A DNA stretch of 64,000 nucleotides. It comes from an uncultured Candidatus Saccharibacteria bacterium (GTDB lineage Bacteria; Patescibacteriota; Saccharimonadia; Saccharimonadales; Saccharimonadaceae). The translations under genes were made by a program, and so were the position numbers. This document shows positions 51,225 to 59,983 of the stretch, one piece after another. The stretch is from positions 1 through 64,000 of the forward strand of contig CALIJG010000029.1 of the NCBI GenBank assembly GCA_938018005.1, in the 5' to 3' direction. Positions within the stretch are counted from its first letter, which is position 1. Every line of letters starts with the position of its first letter. The notes beneath the pieces are model-generated. The model made no database searches. It saw only the letters and a program-made list of their open reading frames with translations, and had not been told where the DNA came from.

Positions 51225-52130
51225 CTATGCCTGGGTATCAGTATAGTGAGTCCGTAGGTATTTTGCAAACTCTGGGCCAAGCACTGGGTCTTTGAGGCCA
51301 AAATCAACGACGGTCTTAAGATACTCGAGCTTATCGCCGGTGTCATAATATGTACCGTTGGTAATCTCCACACCAAAGAACGCGTGATTATCATCAATCA
51401 TCCGCTGCATAATAGGCTGGACAGTAAACTCGCCATGCCCATCAAAATGCTCCTTCGCATGCTCAAGATAGCTAAAGAATTCGCCAGGCAAAATATAGCT
51501 ACTGACACTAGCGAGGTCAGATGGCGCATTAGCCTTGCCTGGCTTTTCAACGATGTTGCTCATCTTAATAACACTGTCCGATAGCTGCTGGCCAGCCACA
51601 ACGCCGTAGCGATCAAACTCAGCATCATCGACGATCTTTTTGCACGATAGTACCGCACCATCGAGCTCTTGCGACGCAGCGATCATCTGCTGGAAGCGGC
51701 TTGGACTGGCAGCAATGAAGTCATCGGCAAAGGTATAAATGACGGGCTCGTCGCGGTTGATAAGATGCGCTGCGCAGGCTAGTGGCGTCGCGTTGCCGTA
51801 TGGACCCTTTTGGCGGATGTAGATAAAGTTTGCCATCTCCGAGAGCTGCTTGACGGTATCGATCAATGGCTGTTTCTTCGGCCCGCCAGCTCGGAGGTTA
51901 GCTAGCAGATCCTCATTTGGCACATCAAAGTGGTCTTCGATCGCACGCTTATTGGCACTCCCCACGATGATAATGTCGCGAATCCCCGCCTGGACGAGCT
52001 CTTCCACCACATACTGAATGATCGGCTTATCGATCAGTGGCATCATCTCCTTAGGCATCGCCTTGGTCTGAGGCAAGAACCGCGTACCAAAACCCGCGGC
52101 GGCGATGATTGCTTTTGTTGGTCGTTTCAT
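51225..52130 (-). CDS. galU: UTP-glucose-1-phosphate uridylyltransferase
   Basis: Nucleotidyltransferase of 301 aa making UDP-glucose from UTP and glucose-1-phosphate for envelope glycans. It has IIAAAGFGTRFLPQTKAMPKEM (nucleotide binding), KPIIQYVVEELVQAGI and the sugar-binding and metal regions of bacterial GalU (YGNATPLACAAHLI, FADDFI). Length is standard. An AAGGAG ribosome site is present. Confidence 0.94.
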   Translation of the reverse strand: MKRPTKAIIAAAGFGTRFLPQTKAMPKEMMPLIDKPIIQYVVEELVQAGIRDIIIVGSANKRAIEDHFDVPNEDLLANLRAGGPKKQPLIDTVKQLSEMANFIYIRQKGPYGNATPLACAAHLINRDEPVIYTFADDFIAASPSRFQQMIAASQELDGAVLSCKKIVDDAEFDRYGVVAGQQLSDSVIKMSNIVEKPGKANAPSDLASVSSYILPGEFFSYLEHAKEHFDGHGEFTVQPIMQRMIDDNHAFFGVEITNGTYYDTGDKLEYLKTVVDFGLKDPVLGPEFAKYLRTHYTDTQA

Positions 52131-52160
52131 TATGATTCTCCTTGTATATCCTTTAGTTGC

Positions 52161-53672
52161 TCACTTCAGCCTCTCACGAATCAGTTTCTGCGCCAGGGCT
52201 GGATTGGCTTTGCCGCGGGATCGCTTCATGACTTGCCCGACGAGGTAGCCAATTGCCTTATCCTTGCCAGCCTTGATATCAGCAATGGACGCCGTACTGG
52301 CTGGGTCATTCATCACCTCATCGACAATTGCGCCAATCGCCCCCTCGTCCGATACCTGGAGCAGATTCTTCGCCTCAGCAATCGCCTCAGGCATCTTGCC
52401 AGTATATTGCTCGTCAAAGAGGTCGAGAAAGAGCTCCTTCGCGCCAGTTGAGCTGACTTTGTTGTCCTCCACCAATTGCGAGAGCAGCAAGAGTCGCCGC
52501 GGCCCAACAAAACCCGATTCAACCTTACTCATATCCATCAACTCTTCTGGCGTGGAGGCAAACCAGTTAAAGATCCGCTTGACAAGCCGCTGATACACTG
52601 ACTCATCGACGCCAAGCCATTGCAAAATCGACGCAGCATTATGCTCAAGCGGGTAGATATCACTGAGCAAAATAGCCAGCGGCTGATGACTTAGCACAGT
52701 ATTAACCACCGAGTTATCCAGCGCAAGGCTCTGCCACTGCGCACGGTATTCGCCTGGCATCGTCGGCACATCCTGCTGGACACGGGCAATCTCTTCGTCC
52801 GTTAGGACAATTGGCGGAATGTCTGGGTCGGGCATGTAGCGATAGTCCTGGGCATCTTCTTTGCTGCGCTGGCTCGTCGTGATGCCTTTGTCGTCGCTCC
52901 AGCCACGGGTTTCTTGCACGACACGCTCACCACGCTCAAGCAAAGCTGCCTGACGCGCAAATTCATACTCCACTGCCTTTTCTACACTACGGAAGCTGTT
53001 GAGATTCTTCACTTCAGCACGTGTACCAAGCTGATCTGAACCCTTTGGCGCGATTGAGATATTGACATCAAAGCGCATATTACCATGGTAGAGATCACCA
53101 TGTGTGACGCCAGCATAGGTCATGAGCTTATGGAGCTCTGCTGCGTAGGCACGAGCCTCGGCTGCTGAGTGAATATCAGGCTGCGAGACGATCTCGATCA
53201 GTGGTGTACCCGCCCGGTTGAGGTCAACTAGCGAGTAACCATCGTGGTGTGTTAGCTTGCCAGCATCTTCCTCCATGTGAGCATGGTCGATCCGGACGCG
53301 CGTGGTACTGCCATCATCAAGCGGCACATCCACATAGCCCGCCAAGATAATTGGCTGGTACATTTGGCTCGTCTGGTAGCCTTTCGGTAGGTCTGGATAA
53401 AAATAATGTTTACGATCGAAGCGCGAGACACGAGCGATGGGTGCATTGAGTGCCTTGCCGGCCCGAATCGCAAGATCAACCGCGTGGCGATTCAGCACTG
53501 GCAGCATGCCTGGCAAACCAAAGTCGATCGGGTGGACTTTGCTATTAGGCTCGGCATCGCGGGCGTCATTGTCTGCTGGGCTGAAAAGCTTTGTGTCTGT
53601 CGCCAACTGGACGTGGCATTCGATGCCAATCGTCACCTCATATTTTTGCAAAACATCGTGAGAAACTGCCAT
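52161..53672 (-). CDS. gatB: Aspartyl/glutamyl-tRNA(Asn/Gln) amidotransferase subunit B
   Basis: A 503-aa subunit that phosphorylates mischarged Glu-tRNA(Gln) or Asp-tRNA(Asn) before amidation. It has IGIECHVQL near the start, the conserved KHYFYPDLPKGYQ and INRAGTPLIEIVS-type segment (DLNRAGTPLIEIVS), EVKNLNSFRSVEKA, YRYMPDPDIPPI, and a C-terminal YqeY-like tail domain. It is the last gene of a gatC-gatA-X-gatB operon, with 2 nt between it and the preceding gene. Confidence 0.96.
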   Translation of the reverse strand: MAVSHDVLQKYEVTIGIECHVQLATDTKLFSPADNDARDAEPNSKVHPIDFGLPGMLPVLNRHAVDLAIRAGKALNAPIARVSRFDRKHYFYPDLPKGYQTSQMYQPIILAGYVDVPLDDGSTTRVRIDHAHMEEDAGKLTHHDGYSLVDLNRAGTPLIEIVSQPDIHSAAEARAYAAELHKLMTYAGVTHGDLYHGNMRFDVNISIAPKGSDQLGTRAEVKNLNSFRSVEKAVEYEFARQAALLERGERVVQETRGWSDDKGITTSQRSKEDAQDYRYMPDPDIPPIVLTDEEIARVQQDVPTMPGEYRAQWQSLALDNSVVNTVLSHQPLAILLSDIYPLEHNAASILQWLGVDESVYQRLVKRIFNWFASTPEELMDMSKVESGFVGPRRLLLLSQLVEDNKVSSTGAKELFLDLFDEQYTGKMPEAIAEAKNLLQVSDEGAIGAIVDEVMNDPASTASIADIKAGKDKAIGYLVGQVMKRSRGKANPALAQKLIRERLK

Positions 53673-53674
53673 AA

Positions 53675-54094
53675 TTATATCGCTCCCAAATCCTTTAACC
53701 CCTGTTTATATGCGGCTAATGCCCGCAAGGCAATCTCGCGCGAGAGCCGCACATTAGCCTCATGCGCCAGCTTGTTGCGCACCTTGTGAGCACCCCATAC
53801 GTGGTTACTATTGCTCCATTGTTCGCGAGCCGACTTCATGCGCTCACCCATTGTGTCGCCAGCAAAGCCACGTTCGCGGAGGGCAAGATCGAGCAACTTA
53901 TCTGCCTCGAAGATAGCTAACTGATACGTGCCAATGTTAGATTTATCAAGACTATTCTCGATGGCAAGCCAGCGTGCTTGGTATTTCTCGGTATTGAGTA
54001 CTTTGCCACCCTGACGCGTCAGCGCAACAACAGCAGCCAAGATCGCAGCAATGATAATAATACCCACCAGAAGAATCGTCACACCCCCAGACAT
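53675..54094 (-). CDS. Membrane-anchored HEPN-like protein within the gatCAB operon
   Basis: A 139-aa protein with an N-terminal TM helix (about 5-26) and a helical cytoplasmic domain. It contains R106-N-K-L-A-H111 in HKVRNKLAHEANV, which matches the RNxxxH motif of HEPN domains. Some HEPN proteins are metal-independent RNases, others are non-catalytic. It starts on the gatA stop and ends 2 nt before gatB, so it is co-translated with the amidotransferase. A link to tRNA or RNA handling is an inference from location. Confidence 0.7.
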   Translation of the reverse strand: MSGGVTILLVGIIIIAAILAAVVALTRQGGKVLNTEKYQARWLAIENSLDKSNIGTYQLAIFEADKLLDLALRERGFAGDTMGERMKSAREQWSNSNHVWGAHKVRNKLAHEANVRLSREIALRALAAYKQGLKDLGAI

Positions 54095-55503
54095 TAGGCG
54101 CTCCTTTCTGTAGCAGCTTGAGCTGCCAGGGCAAGCAATGTCGCATCACTCTGCATTGGGCCGATCAACTGCGCACCGATTGGCAAGCCTGCTTGGCTCA
54201 CCCCAGCCGGCACATTCAGTGCTGGTAGCCCCGCCAGACTGGCTGGTACCGTCATGATATCGGCGAGATACATCTTAAGCGGATCGTCGCTGTTTTCACC
54301 AAGACCAAAGGCAGGAGTTGGTGCTGTCGGCAAAAGAAGCATGTCGTATTGCCCAAACAGAGTGTTGAATTCGTTGATGAGCAATGTCCGCGCCTTTTGC
54401 GCCTGGAGATAGTACGCATCGAAGTACCCACTACTCAGGACATAACTCCCAATCATAATGCGCCGCTTGTTCTCTGGCATAAAGCCTTCGTCGCGGCTCC
54501 GGCCATAGAGCTCAGCCAGTGTCTTGACCCCCTCAGCGCGATGGCCATAGCGTACACCATCGTAGCGCGCCAGGTTGCTTGAGATCTCAGCCGGCACAAC
54601 GATGTAGTAGATCGCAAGAGCGTGCTGGAGCATCGGCATACTCACTGTCTCGACCGTATGGCCGTGCGATCGCAGCGTATCGGCATACTGGCTGACCGCC
54701 TGACGCACCTCCGCATCAACACCATCACCCATTGCTTCGTTGATAATACCGATTTTCAGCTGTTGCGGCGTCTCTGCCGCAGGCGCGAAGAAGTCGGGCA
54801 GCGTCGTCATATCCTTCGGGTCTTGGCCAGCCATGACGCTCATTACCACAGCAACATCCTCAGCGCTGCGCGCAAAGCAGCCCATCGTATCAGTGCTCGA
54901 GGCCATTGCCACGACACCATAGCGGCTCGCTGTGCCGTAGGTTGGCTTGATACCATACACTCCATTAAAACTGGCAGGCTGACGAATCGAGCCTCCCGTA
55001 TCTGTTCCTAAGGCAAATGGCACAATATCGAGCGCCGTCACCACAGCCGAGCCACCACTGCTGCCGCCAGCGACTTTCGTTTTGTCGACAGCATTGCGCG
55101 TAGCGCCAAAGTATGAGTTCTCTGTGCTCCCACCATGCGCAAAGGCATCGAGGTTGCTCTTGCCAATGCAGATCGCCCCAGCTGCTTCAAGCTTATCTAC
55201 CACTGTTGCTTGGAGAGGCGTATCAAAGTTCTCAAGCATCTTGCTGGCTGCCGTACTCGGCGCACCATACGCAAGATAGTTATCCTTGACGACGAACGGC
55301 ACACCAGCCAGCACTCCAACGTCCTCACCCCGAGCCAGCGCCTCATCAATTTCTTGTGCCCGCTGCAATGCCCTCTCCTCTGTCAGGCTCAGCAGAGCAT
55401 GGTATTCCTTAGCATCTCGCGCCCGCTGTAAAGCCGCTTGCACCTGGGCAATAGCCGATGTCTGGCCTTGTTTGATCTGAGCAACTCTCTCCGCAATATT
55501 CAT
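54094..55503 (-). CDS. gatA: Glutamyl-tRNA(Gln) amidotransferase subunit A
   Basis: Amidase-signature protein of 469 aa releasing ammonia from glutamine for the GatB reaction. The Ser-cisSer-Lys triad is visible in FVVKDNYL (Lys) and in AGGSSGGSAV and GTDTGGSIRQPA (Ser). KSNLDAFAHGGSTENSYFG is typical of GatA. It starts 1 nt after gatC ends. The operon implies that Gln-tRNA and/or Asn-tRNA is made by transamidation. Confidence 0.96.
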   Translation of the reverse strand: MNIAERVAQIKQGQTSAIAQVQAALQRARDAKEYHALLSLTEERALQRAQEIDEALARGEDVGVLAGVPFVVKDNYLAYGAPSTAASKMLENFDTPLQATVVDKLEAAGAICIGKSNLDAFAHGGSTENSYFGATRNAVDKTKVAGGSSGGSAVVTALDIVPFALGTDTGGSIRQPASFNGVYGIKPTYGTASRYGVVAMASSTDTMGCFARSAEDVAVVMSVMAGQDPKDMTTLPDFFAPAAETPQQLKIGIINEAMGDGVDAEVRQAVSQYADTLRSHGHTVETVSMPMLQHALAIYYIVVPAEISSNLARYDGVRYGHRAEGVKTLAELYGRSRDEGFMPENKRRIMIGSYVLSSGYFDAYYLQAQKARTLLINEFNTLFGQYDMLLLPTAPTPAFGLGENSDDPLKMYLADIMTVPASLAGLPALNVPAGVSQAGLPIGAQLIGPMQSDATLLALAAQAATERSA

Positions 55504-55504
55504 A

Positions 55505-55798
55505 TCACAACACCTTCGGTACTTTCACACACTTATCTGCCTGCTTAGCCGCTAGCCCTAGTAGCTGCTCGCGCGATACGTCGCCAGCATCTACTGTGTC
55601 GGGCCGCCACACATTGGTCAGGCCAGTTACTTGGTAGGTTGGCTCGACACCAGTCGTGTCGAGGGTGGATAACTGCTCAATGTAATGCAGGATATCCTCG
55701 AGGTTTTGGCGCAGCGCGGCAACGTCGGCTGAATCACCAAGACTAATCGAACTTAATTGTGCAAGGTGCTGCACATCTTCAGTGGTAATATTACTCAT
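55505..55798 (-). CDS. gatC: Glutamyl-tRNA(Gln) amidotransferase subunit C
   Basis: A 97-aa subunit that stabilises GatA. It opens MSNITTEDVQHLAQLSSISL and has DILHYIEQLSTLDTTGVEPTYQVTGLTNVWRPD, the GatC signature. The start at 55798 is set by family alignment; a longer open frame upstream is not supported. TACAAT lies 9 nt before the ATG (55808-55813), so the operon probably starts with little or no leader. Confidence 0.93.
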   Translation of the reverse strand: MSNITTEDVQHLAQLSSISLGDSADVAALRQNLEDILHYIEQLSTLDTTGVEPTYQVTGLTNVWRPDTVDAGDVSREQLLGLAAKQADKCVKVPKVL

Positions 55799-55904
55799 TA
55801 TGGATATATTGTACCACATTCGGCGTGTGGAATCGCTATATATCAATGAGCAACGAGTCATGCGTCAGTAAGAAGTATGGGTAGCACAGGGTACAATGCT
55901 ACTG

Positions 55905-56885
55905 TTAAGCTACTTCCAGCTTATCACCCTTAGCTCGATTACAGCACCAACAGAGCGCTCGCAAATTTTGCTCGGTCGTGATACCACCTTTCGACACTGG
56001 CACAATATGGTCAACTTCGAGCAAGAGGTGCTTCTCATCCTGGCGCGAGACATGGCATTTTTGACATTCGTAGTTGTCTCTGCGCAAGATAAACCGCCTA
56101 AGCTTCGGTGTCATGAGCTGACGCTGAAACTGCGCAGATTTGCGATAGGTTATCTGTTGGCTGAGATATTCTGCCAATTTCTGGAGCTTTTTCTCTGTGA
56201 GTGTAATATCGAACGAGTAGTTATTGCGCTTGGCGGGCGAACTGTACTTAAATGAATATACGAGAAAATAATTCTTTTCAAACTTAGGTAATGTATTCGA
56301 TCCAAGCTGCTTCATTGTCATTTTCTTGAAAATATAGGCTCCAGCGTACATTTTGGCATCAATGAAGTCCATAATTTCGTTGTATTCGCTCCGCAGTATT
56401 TCCTCGGTCTTTTTGATTGTGTCGTATTTCTGGAGGATTTGCTCGAGTATTTGCACTGTCTCTTCGTTTATTGTGCGCTGCGCAAAAAAATATTTGACAA
56501 TATAGCGGTATGGGTCAAGCTGCGCATTTTTATACACCGTAAGTGTGCTATTTTTCACATGCGCATGCGAGAGCCTCGACTGCTGCTGACGAATAAAGCG
56601 CTTTGTTTCGGGCAAAAAGGCATTGAAGTCGTCATATTCTTGTATTTGCTTGGCAAGCCTCTGCTTGACACTTTGAAACTCTGCCGTTTTGTAATAACCA
56701 CGCGTCCTCCAAAACACGATGCAATAACAAACGACAAAGAATATCACTGGCAGGCAGAGCAATACAACGTTGCAGATAGCAAGTCCAATAAGAATCGACC
56801 ACCGGATAAACTTCGGTCGACGATCAATCGTTGCCAAGAAATATATCACCTGTTCTGGCAGGGCGTGAGTATCACGTATAGGCAT
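55905..56885 (-). CDS. Membrane-anchored HNH endonuclease-like protein
   Basis: A 326-aa protein. An N-terminal hydrophobic hairpin (about 27-60) is followed by a helical, Gln/Lys-rich middle (about 65-260) and a C-terminal HNH domain. The HNH domain has CQKC (C4-type zinc pair), LEVDHIVPVSKGG (the HNH Asp-His), TEQNLRALC and WCCNRAKGDK. TATAAT lies 10 nt before the ATG. Codon use looks AT-richer than in the neighbouring gatCAB and uvrB genes, consistent with an accessory gene. Its target is unknown. Confidence 0.8.
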   Translation of the reverse strand: MPIRDTHALPEQVIYFLATIDRRPKFIRWSILIGLAICNVVLLCLPVIFFVVCYCIVFWRTRGYYKTAEFQSVKQRLAKQIQEYDDFNAFLPETKRFIRQQQSRLSHAHVKNSTLTVYKNAQLDPYRYIVKYFFAQRTINEETVQILEQILQKYDTIKKTEEILRSEYNEIMDFIDAKMYAGAYIFKKMTMKQLGSNTLPKFEKNYFLVYSFKYSSPAKRNNYSFDITLTEKKLQKLAEYLSQQITYRKSAQFQRQLMTPKLRRFILRRDNYECQKCHVSRQDEKHLLLEVDHIVPVSKGGITTEQNLRALCWCCNRAKGDKLEVA

Positions 56886-56944
56886 ACTACATCACATTAT
56901 ACACTCTATGCCTGTGTCGATCGTAGGTTTACTCAGCTACTGCT

Positions 56945-58918
56945 CTACAACTTACTCTTCACTTCGGCAATCAGATCTCGCAATTCGGCTGCTCGCTCAA
57001 ACTCAAGATTAGCGCTAGCGAGATTCATTTGGCCAGTCAGATCTTTGATAAGGCTCTTATATTCGTCCTTAGGGATTTTACGTAGGTCAAGTTTGGGCGC
57101 GTCATCCTCTTTTTGCGGGATGATGGAGCGCAGGCCTTCGTCGATCGCTTTATTAATACCACGCGGTGTAATGCCATGTTCGCGATTGTACGCCTGCTGA
57201 ATTTCGCGTCGGCGTTTGGTTTCGTCAATCGCTCGGCGCATACTATCGGTGATACTATCACCATACATAATTACCCTACCTTCAACGTGGCGAGCCGCCC
57301 GGCCAATTGTCTGGATGAGACTGCGCTCGCTACGGAGGAAGCCTTCTTTATCGGCATCCATAATCGCCACCAAGCTGACCTCTGGCAAATCGATCCCCTC
57401 ACGCAAGAGGTTGATCCCTACCAGGACATCATACAGGCCCATGCGCAGATCACGCAGAATGTCGCCGCGCTCGAGCGTGTCGATCTCGCTGTGAATATAA
57501 GCTGTCTTGATACCGAGGTCGGTCAGATAGGTAGAGAGATCCTCAGCCATCCGCTTAGTGAGCGTTGTCACGAGTACGCGCTGCTGCTGATTGGTACGCT
57601 CGCGAATCTCTGCAATCAGGTCGTCTACCTGTCCTTCAGTTGGGCGAACTATAATTTCTGGGTCGAGCAAACCAGTGGGGCGAATCACCTGCTGAGCAGG
57701 AGCGGGGCTGCGCTCTAGCTCATAATCACCAGGGGTAGCAGAGACGTAAATCACTTGGTTGATGTGCTTATCAAATTCATCAAAGCGCAGTGGGCGATTG
57801 TCCAGCGCGCTTGGCAGACGAAAGCCATGCTCCACCAGCACTTCTTTGCGAGCGCGGTCACCATTATACATCGCGCGCACTTGGGGGACGGTTACGTGAC
57901 TCTCGTCGATCAGCATCAAGAAATCGTCAGGAAAGTAATCGAGCAAGGTAGCTGGCTGCTCACCCACTTCGCGGTTGGTGAGATAGCGACTATAGTTCTC
58001 GATCCCCTTCACGAAGCCAGTCTGCTCGAGCATTTCCAGGTCGTACTTAGTACGCTGGCTCAAGCGCTGCGCCTCAAGCAGCTTACCGTGCGTCTCAAAC
58101 CACTGTTCACGCTCCTCGTACTCTTGTCGAATCCGGTCAATCGCCTGCTTAATTTTCTCCTTAGGCGTTGCATAGTGGCTACTCGGAAAGATAGTAAACT
58201 CCGCTGGCTCATCGAGAATCTCGCCAGTGAGCGGGTTGATGTGCGTAATTCGATCCACCTCATCTCCAAAAAATTCCACCCGATAGGCCGTCTCTTGCCC
58301 TGCCGGAAAGACATCGACCACATCACCCTTGACGCGAAAGGCACCGCGTGCAAAATCGATATCATTGCGATGATATTGGATATCCATCAGCTGGCGCAAA
58401 AATTTATCCTGAACGCGCCGCTCGCCCTGGCGCACCGTGACGGATAGCTCATAATAATCGGCTGGCGAACCTAGGCCATAGATACAGCTGACACTGGCGA
58501 TAATAATCACATCGCGGCGCGTGAGTAATGCATCAGTCGCTGCATGGCGGAGGCGGTCGATTTCCTCATTGATGGCTGAATCCTTCTCGATATATGTATC
58601 ACTGCTGGCAATATATGCTTCTGGCTGATAATAATCAAAATAACTGACAAAGTAGTGTACTTCATTGTCTGGAAAGAACTGTTTGAACTCACTAAAGAGC
58701 TGCGCCGCGAGCGTCTTGTTATGCGCCAAAACAAGCGTCGGCACGCCACGCTGAGCGATAATATTTGCCATCGTAAAGGTCTTACCACTACCCGTTGCGC
58801 CAAGCAATGTCTGCTCGCGCTGGCCAGCTTCCAAGCCACCAAGTAACTGGGCGATCGCCTGTGGCTGATCACCGGTCGGTTGATAGGCAGAACGAAGCTG
58901 AAATGGTATGTGTGTCAC
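56945..58918 (-). CDS. uvrB: UvrABC excision nuclease subunit B
   Basis: Nucleotide excision repair helicase-like protein of 657 aa that verifies damage and loads UvrC. Walker A is LLGATGSGKTFTMAN. The beta-hairpin region is YDYYQPEAYIASSDTYIEKD. Helicase motifs include ETAYRVEFFGDEVDRI, GINLLREGIDLPEVSLVAIMDADKEGFLRS and QTIGRAARH. A C-terminal UVR motif spans about 620-655. The GTG start is preceded by AAGGAGC, with TACACT 7 nt upstream. Confidence 0.96.
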   Translation of the reverse strand: MTHIPFQLRSAYQPTGDQPQAIAQLLGGLEAGQREQTLLGATGSGKTFTMANIIAQRGVPTLVLAHNKTLAAQLFSEFKQFFPDNEVHYFVSYFDYYQPEAYIASSDTYIEKDSAINEEIDRLRHAATDALLTRRDVIIIASVSCIYGLGSPADYYELSVTVRQGERRVQDKFLRQLMDIQYHRNDIDFARGAFRVKGDVVDVFPAGQETAYRVEFFGDEVDRITHINPLTGEILDEPAEFTIFPSSHYATPKEKIKQAIDRIRQEYEEREQWFETHGKLLEAQRLSQRTKYDLEMLEQTGFVKGIENYSRYLTNREVGEQPATLLDYFPDDFLMLIDESHVTVPQVRAMYNGDRARKEVLVEHGFRLPSALDNRPLRFDEFDKHINQVIYVSATPGDYELERSPAPAQQVIRPTGLLDPEIIVRPTEGQVDDLIAEIRERTNQQQRVLVTTLTKRMAEDLSTYLTDLGIKTAYIHSEIDTLERGDILRDLRMGLYDVLVGINLLREGIDLPEVSLVAIMDADKEGFLRSERSLIQTIGRAARHVEGRVIMYGDSITDSMRRAIDETKRRREIQQAYNREHGITPRGINKAIDEGLRSIIPQKEDDAPKLDLRKIPKDEYKSLIKDLTGQMNLASANLEFERAAELRDLIAEVKSKL

Positions 58919-58925
58919 GCTCCTT

Positions 58926-58931
58926 AGTGTA
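58926..58931 (-). promoter_or_regulatory. -10 box of uvrB
   Basis: TACACT, then AAGGAGC, then the GTG at 58918 on the minus strand. Confidence 0.55.
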
Positions 58932-58945
58932 GCATAGCGCGGGCC

Positions 58946-59590
58946 TTAAATCACACTCTGGCGATTCATCTCAGCAAGGAGTTTGTTGTACATTGCTTGC
59001 GGGTCTTTAGCGTGGTTGATCGCCCCACCAACGCTAATCACGTCAGCACCACCCTGGGCAATATGGAAGACATTATCTACCGTCACGCCACCATCCCAGC
59101 CAATCTCGACCCGAGGGTGAATAGCCCGCACTAGCCGGATTTTCTCCAGCTGCATCATTCGCGCTTTGCCACCAAACTCACCCAGCTTACCACTGACGAT
59201 CGACACATAGTCGGCCGTTTCGATATACGACGCCACTGTCTCGGGTACCGTCGTACGCTGCAGGGCCACACCAGCATGAATACCAGCTTGTTTGATCTGC
59301 TGCAAGACAGGGATCAAATCCTCTTTGACTTCGGCATGAAAAATAATAGTACTGGGCCGCAGCTTGATCAGTTTCTCAACGTACACGCTAGGGCGCGCCA
59401 CCATAGCGTGAATATCAACCGTCCACGACTGAGGCCACCACAGTTGGCCGATCCCTACCGTTTGACGGGGCGCAAATACGCCATCAGAAATATCAATATG
59501 AACCCGCTTGGCAAACGGCATAAAATGCTCTACCGCAGCCTTGTATTCATCAGTTTTTGTACTCAAAATAATTGGTGCTATGACAGCCAT
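58946..59590 (-). CDS. Ribulose-phosphate 3-epimerase-like protein
   Basis: A 214-aa TIM-barrel protein of the RPE family. It opens MAVIAPIILSTKTDEY and has HIDISDGVFAP (metal-binding HxD), DIHAMVARP (the usual DxHLMV, with Ala in place of Leu), EIGWDGGVTVDNV and GADVISVGGAI. The catalytic Asp pair appears present, but the strand-3 motif varies, so it could be a paralogue rather than the pentose-phosphate enzyme. The start at 59590 is fixed by TATAAT 7 nt upstream. Confidence 0.8.
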   Translation of the reverse strand: MAVIAPIILSTKTDEYKAAVEHFMPFAKRVHIDISDGVFAPRQTVGIGQLWWPQSWTVDIHAMVARPSVYVEKLIKLRPSTIIFHAEVKEDLIPVLQQIKQAGIHAGVALQRTTVPETVASYIETADYVSIVSGKLGEFGGKARMMQLEKIRLVRAIHPRVEIGWDGGVTVDNVFHIAQGGADVISVGGAINHAKDPQAMYNKLLAEMNRQSVI

Positions 59591-59597
59591 GCAAGAC

Positions 59598-59603
59598 ATT
59601 ATA
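59598..59603 (-). promoter_or_regulatory. -10 box, leaderless start
   Basis: TATAAT, then GTCTTGC, then the ATG at 59590 on the minus strand. Confidence 0.65.
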
Positions 59604-59666
59604 CGGCGTCTGACGTGTGTTGTAAAGACGGCGACGGCGTTCTTTCACGTTTCTAAGGAGGGAGTG

Positions 59667-59963
59667 TTAGACTGACGTGCGCGAAGAGTGAATATTTGAC
59701 ACTTCCTTAACAGCATTTAAGAAAGTGTCATCAAACTTTTCCAAACTTTTCGTTGCATCAACTAACGACTCTAACTCATCCAATTCTTGCTGAGATAGTG
59801 CACTGCGTTTTTCTGCTAAATAATCGGTCAATCTTGCACAAATATATTCGACAGCCACAGCCCATTCACCTGCATCATTATATAGCGTCACTTCTGCTCG
59901 GTCAGCTCTTGTTAGGTAAGGGTTTTTATTAGCATAGTCTCGTATCAATTGGGTTAAGTGCAT
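59667..59963 (-). CDS. Small acidic protein, possibly MafI-like immunity protein
   Basis: A 98-aa soluble helical protein. The central pattern AEVTLYNDAGEWAVAVEYICARLTDYL, followed by a Ser-Gln-Gln-Glu helix, resembles small MafI-type immunity proteins (GE..vAve.i...l). No toxin gene is adjacent. The resemblance is weak and function is unproven. TATAAT lies 6 nt before the ATG (59970-59975). Confidence 0.5.
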   Translation of the reverse strand: MHLTQLIRDYANKNPYLTRADRAEVTLYNDAGEWAVAVEYICARLTDYLAEKRSALSQQELDELESLVDATKSLEKFDDTFLNAVKEVSNIHSSRTSV

Positions 59964-59969
59964 AACTAC

Positions 59970-59975
59970 ATTATA
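59970..59975 (-). promoter_or_regulatory. -10 box, leaderless start
   Basis: TATAAT, then GTAGTT, then the ATG at 59963 on the minus strand. Confidence 0.65.
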
Positions 59976-59983
59976 TCATATTT

